Under the pieces are notes generated by a model. That model worked only from the letters and a program-made list of their open reading frames with translations. It was not told where the DNA came from and did no database searches. A DNA stretch of 5,591 nucleotides from Bacteroidia bacterium (GTDB lineage Bacteria; Bacteroidota; Bacteroidia; AKYH767-A; OLB10): the NCBI GenBank assembly GCA_025450095.1, contig JANWID010000182.1:1-5591 (forward strand), in the 5' to 3' direction. Shown in pieces: positions 1 through 5,591 of the stretch. The stretch's first letter is position 1; every line of letters starts with the position of its first letter. Position numbers and translations under genes: made by a program.

Positions 1-1926
1 GAACAATATGTGAATTATAATCAGCAACAGAAGATCACAGGTGTTGTAAAAACTAGTCCTGTGGTTTTTCATGACATTCATGAAGGAGGAACTGAAAATA
101 TTTCCAAAGCGCAACTGCTCAACCAGCTTGACATAATGAATGCTGACTACAGAAGACTCAATGCCGACACTGTTGACACTCCTGTACCTTTTAAACCACT
201 GGCTGCCGATGCAAATATTGAATTCCGTTTAGCGCAACTTGATCCTGTTGGAAATTGTACTGACGGAATCACCCGTACCTTTTCGCATCTGACAAATAAT
301 GCCCGCGATAATGTAAAAGCATTAATATACTGGCCCAGCAACAAATACCTTAATATATGGGTAGTAAAGACTATTGAAAACACGAGCGGTACCCCGGGAA
401 TAATACTCGGTTATGCACAGTTTCCAGGTGGCGGCTCGCTTACAGACGGTATAGTTTTAAAATCTGACTATGTGGGATCTATAGGAACAGCTGTCGGCAG
501 TGGTTTCAACGGTCGCACAGCGACACACGAAGCAGGGCACTGGTTTAACCTGCGCCATATTTGGGGTGATGCTACCTGTGGAAGTGATTTAGTTGCCGAT
601 ACCCCGGTTCAAAATGTGAACTTCTCCACTTGCCCCAATTTTCCAAAAATTGATGCAGCTTGCGGCAATGCGCCTAACGGAGCTATGTTTACCGACTATA
701 TGGATTACACACTTGGGAATTGCGAAAACATGTTTTCTAATGGACAAAGTATTCGTATGAATGCCGCATTAAGTTCTCCTGTAAGCGGGCGAAATAATTT
801 ATGGACTACGGCTAATTTAATTGCAACCGGAACAGACGGTACACCGCCTGTTATTTGCACTCCTATTGCCGATTTTAATTCGGAAACCAAAATGATTTGC
901 CAGGGAACTACACTGAGTTTTGTTGACGGTTCGTGGAACGGAGACCCGGTAACCTGGGATTGGCAGTTTCCGGGAGGAACACCTGGTAATTCAACCTCGC
1001 AGAATCCTTCAATACAATATAACACTCCCGGCATTTGGGATGTAACTTTAACAGTTACCAATTCGGCAGGTACTGATGCTAAAACAGCGACCGGGATGAT
1101 CATTGTAAGTTCAACAGGTGCAGCAATATTTTCTTATCCTTTTAATGAAGGATTTGAAGGCGGATCAATTCCTAATGACTGGTTTGTAAATAACGAAAAT
1201 CCGAATACAAATACCTGGGAACAGACAACTACAGCAGCCCATACCGGATCAAACAGTGTGCGTATTTATAATTATTCCGGCAACGTAAATGGCATTGATG
1301 CATTTATCACTACCAGTTTTAATCTTTCGTACGTTACTCAAACCAAAATGATTTTCTGGAGAGCATTTGCGCACCGTTCTTCGGCTACAACCGATCAGCT
1401 AAAAGTATATTCCTCCACATCATGCGGACAGCTTTGGTCGTTGCGTTATACAAAATCGGGTACAGCATTGTCAACTGCAGGGTTACTTTCTTCGGTATTT
1501 ATTCCTAATGCTTCACAATGGGATGCAGATACTGTAAATCTTTCGAGCACTTCGGTTTCTACGCGGCCAAATGTTCGTTTTAAATTTGAGTATATCCAGG
1601 ACACAGGTAACAATATTTACTTAGATGATATTAATCTTGATGGAATAGTGGGAGTGAATGAAAACATAGCTGATAATTTTAATTTCAATATCATTCCAAA
1701 TCCTGCAATTGTTAAAGCCCAAATTACATTTACGCTCGAAACTGTTAATGATGTTTCCATTTCCATACATGATATTACGGGAAGAGTTGTTCAGCAAATG
1801 AATGAAAAAAATCTTCTCCCCGATACTTATGTTTATGATGTAACAGATAACCTGCAAAACGGAGTTTATTTTGTTCGCCTTACGGTAGGTAACTTTTCAA
1901 CCGTTAAAAAATTAGTGTTGCAGTAA
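1..1926 (+). CDS. M43-type secreted zinc metalloprotease with T9SS sorting domain, 5'-truncated
   Basis: Probable extracellular metalloendopeptidase of family M43 (cytophagalysin/pappalysin group). The reading frame is open to base 1, so the gene is partial. The GTG at base 10 is probably not the start: comparison with the downstream paralogue shows about 50 residues (signal peptide and pro-region) are missing. Counting codons from base 1, the domains are: catalytic ~10-270, with the zinc motif HEAGHWFNLRH at 176-186 (His176, His180, His186; catalytic Glu177) and the Met-turn YMDY at 233-236; PKD-type Ig fold ~288-370 (WDWQFPGG, then DVTLTVTN); jelly-roll/MAM-like domain ~380-548 (FAHRSS, GNNIYLDD); type A T9SS sorting domain ~553-641 (IIPNPA, DITGRVV, GVYFVRL, KKLVL). 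The zinc motif has Asn where the metzincin consensus has Gly. From memory this is common in Bacteroidota M43 enzymes. The cysteines around CGSDLVADTP and the Met-turn fit the family's disulfide and calcium-binding region. The role is inferred from family; the substrate is unknown. Confidence 0.93.
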   Translation, partial: EQYVNYNQQQKITGVVKTSPVVFHDIHEGGTENISKAQLLNQLDIMNADYRRLNADTVDTPVPFKPLAADANIEFRLAQLDPVGNCTDGITRTFSHLTNNARDNVKALIYWPSNKYLNIWVVKTIENTSGTPGIILGYAQFPGGGSLTDGIVLKSDYVGSIGTAVGSGFNGRTATHEAGHWFNLRHIWGDATCGSDLVADTPVQNVNFSTCPNFPKIDAACGNAPNGAMFTDYMDYTLGNCENMFSNGQSIRMNAALSSPVSGRNNLWTTANLIATGTDGTPPVICTPIADFNSETKMICQGTTLSFVDGSWNGDPVTWDWQFPGGTPGNSTSQNPSIQYNTPGIWDVTLTVTNSAGTDAKTATGMIIVSSTGAAIFSYPFNEGFEGGSIPNDWFVNNENPNTNTWEQTTTAAHTGSNSVRIYNYSGNVNGIDAFITTSFNLSYVTQTKMIFWRAFAHRSSATTDQLKVYSSTSCGQLWSLRYTKSGTALSTAGLLSSVFIPNASQWDADTVNLSSTSVSTRPNVRFKFEYIQDTGNNIYLDDINLDGIVGVNENIADNFNFNIIPNPAIVKAQITFTLETVNDVSISIHDITGRVVQQMNEKNLLPDTYVYDVTDNLQNGVYFVRLTVGNFSTVKKLVLQ

Positions 1927-1950
1927 ATAATCAGGGTTACATTTATTAAA

Positions 1951-1966
1951 TAAACATAAATAGGGA
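1951..1966 (+). promoter_or_regulatory. A-rich translation initiation region of the second protease
   Basis: The 40 bp between the two protease genes is AT-rich, with no convincing hairpin terminator and no clear Bacteroidota -7 element. An A-rich stretch leads into AGGGA, which abuts the ATG at 1967 directly. That is too close for a normal Shine-Dalgarno site, but an A-rich leader is typical of Bacteroidota starts. The short gap and lack of a terminator favour co-transcription of the two proteases. Confidence 0.4.
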
Positions 1967-4069
1967 ATGAAAAAAAAATTATTGTGGTCTTTTATTTTAC
2001 TTAATGGTTTTTGGAGTTATGCAATAGCTCAGGATAACCTTCCTAAAGTGTGCGGAACAACCGAAATGGTTGAAAAAGAAATGCTGAGGGATCCATCTTA
2101 CCAGGCATTACGGAATCAACTCGAAGAGTTTACACGCTCTTACTCACAATCTTCAGTAATACCTGAAACCGAATCGGGACTTCCGATTTATACAGTTCCA
2201 CTCGTGTTTCATGTGATGCACATTTATGGAGCTGAGAATATTTCGAAAGCACAAATTCTGGACGCAGTGAATATTCTTAATATGAGCTTTCAAAAACTTA
2301 ATGATGACACCGGTGATGTGATCCCTGCTTTTCAATCAATATTTGCTGATTGCCAGGTTGAGTTCAGGCTCGCCCAGATTGACCCTTCAGGAAACTGTAC
2401 CGATGGTATTACCCGTCATTATACCGAGTTAACTTATTCAGCAGGTGATAATGTGAAACCTCTTGGGTACTGGCCCGCCAACAAGTATTTCAATATTTAT
2501 GTAGTGGGTTCCATAGCCAGCGGTGCAGCAGGTTATGCTTATTACCCGGGTGTTACAGCCGGTAATGATGGTGTTGAAATTCTGCACGACTATGTTGGAG
2601 GAATAGGTACTGCAAACGGTTCCAATTACAGTTCACGTTCATTGACACATGAAGTAGGTCATTACTTAAACCTGATGCACACCTGGGGAAACTCAAACAC
2701 TCCAGGTCTTCCTTCAAACTGTAATCTTAGTGACCAGGTTAATGATACTCCAACTACTGTTGGAGTTGCAAATTTCAGTTGCAATACTTCCCAATCAACC
2801 TGCAGCTTTCTTGATAATGTTCAAAACTACATGGACTATGCAGGCTGCCATAAGATGTTCACTAATGGACAAAAGTCACGGATGCATGCTGCCTTGAATT
2901 CTCCGACAGGCAACCGGAATAATTTATGGCAGATACCTAACCTGGTGGCTACAGGAACCAATAATGGTTTTGTTCCGCCACCCTGCACACCGATTGCCGA
3001 CTTTTCAAACAAAACATATATGATCTGTACGGGAGATGCCATTTCATTTATTGATGCTTCATGGAATAATGATCCCACTGGATGGAATTGGACTTTTACA
3101 GGAGGAACACCATTCTCTTCATCTGCTCAAAACCCGGTAATAACCTACAACAATCCGGGAGTATATGATGTAACATTAACTGTTTCGAATGCTGCCGGAA
3201 GTAATACACTTACTCGCACAGGCATCGTTATTGTATCTCCTGCTGCAGCAAACTATGCAATACCTTATTCCGAAAGTTTTGAATCATTTACTTCGTTTCC
3301 GCCTTCAAATAATGAATGGTTCATTACTAATACAACAGGTACTAATGCATGGGATTTGACATCAACTGCAGCTTATACCGGAACACAATCTGTGCGTTTA
3401 TATAATTATGCGGGTAATGGCAATGGAAATGTGGATGAATTTATAACGCCAAGCTATGATTTTTCAAACATTACTAATGGAAGTTTGACATTCCGACTTG
3501 CATTTGCTCACCGCAGCACTTCCACTACCGATAAATTAAGAGTATTTGCATCAAAAGATTGTGGCAATACCTGGGCATTAAGATATGTAAAAACAGGCAC
3601 TGCATTGTCAACAGCCGGTTTAATCAGCACTAATTTTATTCCATCATCTTCGTCTCAATGGAGACTTGAAACCGTTTCGATGGCTTCGGCAACCTATAAT
3701 AACCAGCCCAATGTTCGGTTTAAGTTTGAATATACTCAAAATACCGGTAACAATATTTACGTTGATGATTTGTTTTTGAATGGCATTGTGGGAATTAATG
3801 AAAATGATATGGATGGCATAAGTCTTGAAGTAACTCCTAACCCTGCTGTTAGCAATACAATGGTGTCGTTCACAATTGACAACCCTAAATGGCTAAACAT
3901 TAAATTATATGATATGCTGGGCAAAGAATTGCAAACAATAGCAGACCAAAAATTCAATTCCGGGAAATATAGTTTTATTGTAAACACTCCTCCATCAAGC
4001 GGTTTATTTTTCCTTAAAGTTCAAAGCGACTCTTCGGTTATAACCCGAAAAATTGTTTTCAGCGAATAA
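1967..4069 (+). CDS. M43-type secreted zinc metalloprotease with PKD, jelly-roll and T9SS sorting domains
   Basis: Complete 700-residue extracellular metalloendopeptidase of family M43, likely exported by Sec and then T9SS. The ATG start is supported by the signal peptide it opens: KKK, a hydrophobic core, and AIA before Gln22. The mature N-terminus carries VCGTTE; Cys29 could serve as a cysteine switch keeping the proenzyme inactive, as proposed for M43 enzymes. The catalytic domain runs ~70-325, with the zinc motif HEVGHYLNLMH at 228-238 (His228, His232, His238; Glu229) and the Met-turn YMDY at 288-291. A PKD domain follows at ~342-425 (WNWTFTGG, DVTLTVSN), then a jelly-roll/MAM-like domain ~432-606 (GNNIYVDD), and the sorting domain ~611-700 (VTPNPA, DMLGKEL, GLFFLKV, RKIVF). 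Asn replaces the consensus Gly in the zinc motif, as in the upstream paralogue. The loop after the third His is longer than in the paralogue and lacks its WGDATC form, so specificity may differ. Substrate unknown. Confidence 0.95.
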   Translation: MKKKLLWSFILLNGFWSYAIAQDNLPKVCGTTEMVEKEMLRDPSYQALRNQLEEFTRSYSQSSVIPETESGLPIYTVPLVFHVMHIYGAENISKAQILDAVNILNMSFQKLNDDTGDVIPAFQSIFADCQVEFRLAQIDPSGNCTDGITRHYTELTYSAGDNVKPLGYWPANKYFNIYVVGSIASGAAGYAYYPGVTAGNDGVEILHDYVGGIGTANGSNYSSRSLTHEVGHYLNLMHTWGNSNTPGLPSNCNLSDQVNDTPTTVGVANFSCNTSQSTCSFLDNVQNYMDYAGCHKMFTNGQKSRMHAALNSPTGNRNNLWQIPNLVATGTNNGFVPPPCTPIADFSNKTYMICTGDAISFIDASWNNDPTGWNWTFTGGTPFSSSAQNPVITYNNPGVYDVTLTVSNAAGSNTLTRTGIVIVSPAAANYAIPYSESFESFTSFPPSNNEWFITNTTGTNAWDLTSTAAYTGTQSVRLYNYAGNGNGNVDEFITPSYDFSNITNGSLTFRLAFAHRSTSTTDKLRVFASKDCGNTWALRYVKTGTALSTAGLISTNFIPSSSSQWRLETVSMASATYNNQPNVRFKFEYTQNTGNNIYVDDLFLNGIVGINENDMDGISLEVTPNPAVSNTMVSFTIDNPKWLNIKLYDMLGKELQTIADQKFNSGKYSFIVNTPPSSGLFFLKVQSDSSVITRKIVFSE

Positions 4070-4168
4070 AATAATTGGTATTAAAGATTCAGATTTCAAA
4101 GTTAGTTTGTTGTATTTTTAACTTTCCCGGGGAAATATCTTCGGCTTAAATCGCAAACTGTTTATTAA
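4070..4168. other. Intergenic gap after the proteases, possible weak promoter
   Basis: This 99 bp stretch holds no gene. Two partial matches to the Bacteroidota -7 element TAnnTTTG occur: TTAGTTTG at 4102-4109 and TATTTTTA at 4113-4120, each with one mismatch. A TTGG at 4075-4078 could be a -33 element for the first, but the spacing of 23 bases is at the long end. A short inverted repeat (TTTCC at 4123-4127, GGAAA at 4131-4135, 3-base loop) is not followed by a T-run, so it is a poor terminator. Whether the downstream pair has its own promoter cannot be decided from the sequence. Confidence 0.3.
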
Positions 4169-4876
4169 ATGTTCAGTGACCTTTATGAACCTGATCTCGC
4201 CATTGGATTTATCTGGGTGGTAGCGCTGGCACTTTTCTTTTTAATAAAGTCATTTTCACAAACGCAGTTTTCATTTCGTTTTAAGCTGGTAGTTTTAACA
4301 GTGGTTCTTGCATGGCTCGCGTTGCAGGGTATTATTTCATGGAAAGGATACTACCTCAATTTTACAGGCATTCCTCCACGGCTTTCATTTGCCGTTTTGC
4401 TCCCTTTATTTTTAATTATTCTGTTATTAATCTTCAGAAAAAAAGCTTTTGAGAATTTATCAATGAAAATGTTAACGTGGCTGCACGTGGTGCGAATTCC
4501 GGTTGAGATTATTTTGTTTGGATTATTTCTTGACAAGCAAATACCGCAGTTGATGACATTTGAAGGAAGAAATTTTGATATTTTAGCGTGCTTATCAGCT
4601 CCGTTTATTGCCTGGTTCGGGTATTACAAAAATTTTCTGAAGTCAAAAATAATTCTCATCTGGAATTTTGTTTGTCTTGCGCTACTTTTGAATATTGTAA
4701 TTAACGCTGTGTTGTCAGCACCTTTTGCTTTTCAACAATTCGCATTTGACCAACCCAATGTAGCCATTGCTTATTTTCCTTTTATCTGGCTGCCTTGCTT
4801 TGTGGTACCTTTGGTTTTGTTCAGCCACCTTGTTTGTATTTTGCAGCTGATAAAAAAAATAAAAAACAATTCATGA
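4169..4876 (+). CDS. Uncharacterised seven-helix integral membrane protein
   Basis: I cannot assign a function. The 235-residue product has no cleavable signal peptide and is mostly hydrophobic, with seven likely membrane helices at about 11-27, 38-57, 72-89, 102-121, 136-153, 160-182 and 199-228. Charge distribution (acidic N-terminus; basic loops at 27-39, 90-100 and 154-160; tail KKIKNN) predicts N-terminus outside and C-terminus inside. The three loops then predicted outside carry distinctive motifs: TGIPPR (66-71), MTFEGRNFD (129-137) and FAFDQPN (191-197). HVVRIPVE in helix 4 puts Arg109 and Glu113 within the bilayer. From memory this resembles a family of hypothetical membrane proteins spread through Bacteroidota. 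The start is an ATG in a TAAATG context, and the first helix begins soon after it. The stop codon overlaps the next gene, so the two are probably coupled. A sensor, transporter or enzyme are all possible. Confidence 0.85.
   Translation: MFSDLYEPDLAIGFIWVVALALFFLIKSFSQTQFSFRFKLVVLTVVLAWLALQGIISWKGYYLNFTGIPPRLSFAVLLPLFLIILLLIFRKKAFENLSMKMLTWLHVVRIPVEIILFGLFLDKQIPQLMTFEGRNFDILACLSAPFIAWFGYYKNFLKSKIILIWNFVCLALLLNIVINAVLSAPFAFQQFAFDQPNVAIAYFPFIWLPCFVVPLVLFSHLVCILQLIKKIKNNS
4850..4876 (+). promoter_or_regulatory. A-rich leader and ATGA stop-start overlap
   Basis: The last codons of the membrane protein gene are almost pure A (4852-4869), encoding its basic cytoplasmic tail. They lie immediately upstream of the next start. 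The ATG at 4873-4875 overlaps the TGA at 4874-4876. No Shine-Dalgarno sequence is visible; the A-rich stretch probably serves as the initiation region. This arrangement indicates translational coupling of the two genes. Confidence 0.6.
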
Positions 4877-5591
4877 ATAAATGGATTATTTTATTATTGT
4901 TTTTTTTTAATGTTTTACAGCATACCGCCCAGCCTGTACCTTTCCAGAAATCTTTTGGCGATTCATTAAAATCCGAATATGGGATTTCGGTAATTCAGTT
5001 AAGTAGTGGTTCGATTTTTTTTGCCGGGTATAATTATAATTCAATCGGCACAACTGATGTTACGCTTACAAAGCTTGACATGAACGGAAATATCACCTGG
5101 CAGCAAGCCTATCACGATTCTCTCAGAGGCTTGTTCAGCAACAAAATGATCTTTTATAACAATACATTTTATATTGCCGGTCAGTGCACTGATCAGAATT
5201 CGAATACTGATGCGCTGATCCTGCATATTGATACACTGGGAAATCTTTTGTTTCAGAAAAATTACGGTGGTAACACAACCAGCGAATCTTTCAACTGGAT
5301 TGAACCCGATTTGAATTACGGATTCATGTGTAACGGCTATGCCACAGCAAGTACAGGAACAGGGAATGACATTTACGTTGCCCGCCTTGATTTGAACTGT
5401 GATGTGATATGGGAAAATAATTACGGTTCGGTTTACAATGATGTTTCGATGGCAATACGCAGAACAGGCAGCGGTGATTTTGTTTTATCTGGCGATAAGC
5501 TCATCTTTCCGGCTCCCAATTACCACGCGTATGTTTTAAAAATTGATACTTCCGGAAATCCGCTTTGGGATGTGGATGTAGTGAGCTTGTA
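4873..5591 (+). CDS. Secreted beta-propeller-like repeat protein, 3'-truncated
   Basis: The frame is open from the ATG at 4873 to the right edge (239 codons plus two bases), so the gene is partial. The start is fixed by the ATGA overlap and by the signal peptide it opens: NK, hydrophobic core WIILLLFFFNVL, then HTA before Gln20. The mature part consists of a motif of the form D-x-x-L-x-K-x-D-x-x-G-N-x-x-W at residues 62, 113, 166 and 218, spaced 51-53 residues. Examples are LTKLDMNGNITW, LILHIDTLGNLLF and VLKIDTSGNPLW; NYGG or NYGS follows in two copies. Such repeats are typical of beta-propeller blades in exported Bacteroidota proteins, which often end in a T9SS sorting domain; here that end lies outside the window. 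No catalytic residues are recognisable. It may bind a surface ligand or act as an extracellular scaffold, but this is only inference. Confidence 0.88.
   Translation, partial: MNKWIILLLFFFNVLQHTAQPVPFQKSFGDSLKSEYGISVIQLSSGSIFFAGYNYNSIGTTDVTLTKLDMNGNITWQQAYHDSLRGLFSNKMIFYNNTFYIAGQCTDQNSNTDALILHIDTLGNLLFQKNYGGNTTSESFNWIEPDLNYGFMCNGYATASTGTGNDIYVARLDLNCDVIWENNYGSVYNDVSMAIRRTGSGDFVLSGDKLIFPAPNYHAYVLKIDTSGNPLWDVDVVSL
5056..5590 (+). repeat. Four ~52-residue propeller-blade-like repeats
   Basis: Protein-level repeats begin near bases 5056, 5209, 5368 and 5524, a period of 153-159 bp. Each has a beta-strand with alternating hydrophobic residues ending in a D, then a turn xxGN or similar, then an aromatic residue. 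The third copy has NCD in place of GN. The DNA has diverged, so these are old internal duplications. The array continues beyond the right edge; a closed propeller would need roughly six to eight blades. Confidence 0.75.

Larger units (their letters stand above)
1..4069 (+). repeat. Tandem pair of paralogous M43 protease genes
   Basis: Two adjacent genes encode proteins that align along their whole visible length with the same domain order. By eye about half the residues match in the catalytic, PKD and jelly-roll parts, and far fewer in the sorting domains. Shared blocks include ENISKAQ, GNCTDGITR, CTPIADF, FAHRS, GTALSTAGL and PNVRFKFEY. At DNA level only short stretches remain identical, for example the 15-mer ending at bases 1620 and 3760. 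The duplication is therefore old, not a recent unstable repeat. I infer gene duplication followed by divergence. Confidence 0.9.

Noticed and set aside
10..12. GTG as the start of the first protease gene
   Set aside because: The frame stays open to base 1, and the paralogue has a signal peptide and pro-region before the matching point. A start here would leave the protein without any export signal.
705..1103. Minus-strand open frame of about 130 codons
   Set aside because: It lies wholly inside the protease gene, opposite conserved catalytic and PKD codons, with no recognisable domain. The other antisense frames (for example 147-383, 1621-1857, 2836-3078, 3757-3987, 5041-5226) are rejected for the same reason.
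1941..1955. AT-rich near-palindrome between the protease genes as a terminator or operator
   Set aside because: The symmetry is imperfect and made only of A and T, which is expected by chance in such DNA.
4123..4135. Short hairpin as a terminator after the second protease
   Set aside because: The stem is only five pairs with a three-base loop and no T-run follows.
1..5591. Mobile element, defence system, CRISPR or RNA gene
   Set aside because: No transposase, terminal inverted repeats, regularly spaced short DNA repeats, tRNA-like fold or known defence domain was seen on either strand.

Overview
This window looks like a chromosomal segment from a Bacteroidota bacterium. The evidence is AT-rich DNA, secreted proteins ending in type A C-terminal sorting domains of the type IX secretion system (T9SS), signal peptides cut just before a Gln, and A-rich rather than classical Shine-Dalgarno leaders. 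All four genes lie on the plus strand. No RNA gene, CRISPR array, insertion sequence or phage gene was seen.

Layout: (1) Bases 1-1926 hold the 3' part of a secreted M43 (cytophagalysin/pappalysin-type) zinc metalloprotease; its N-terminus lies off the left edge. (2) After 40 bp comes a complete 700-residue paralogue (1967-4069) with the same order of parts: signal peptide, CGT-containing pro-region, M43 catalytic domain, PKD domain, jelly-roll/MAM-like domain and T9SS sorting domain. (3) After a 99 bp gap comes a 235-residue protein with seven predicted membrane helices and no known function (4169-4876). (4) Overlapping its stop codon by ATGA is a fourth gene (4873 to the right edge) for a secreted protein built of ~52-residue beta-propeller-like repeats, cut off by the window.

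The two proteases are a diverged tandem duplication, probably co-transcribed and exported across the outer membrane by T9SS to act on extracellular proteins or peptides. The membrane protein and propeller protein are probably translationally coupled, but nothing visible ties them functionally to the proteases. I found no clear new defence, mobile or regulatory system. The most interesting points are the unassigned seven-helix protein, the truncated propeller gene, and the uneven divergence of the protease pair.
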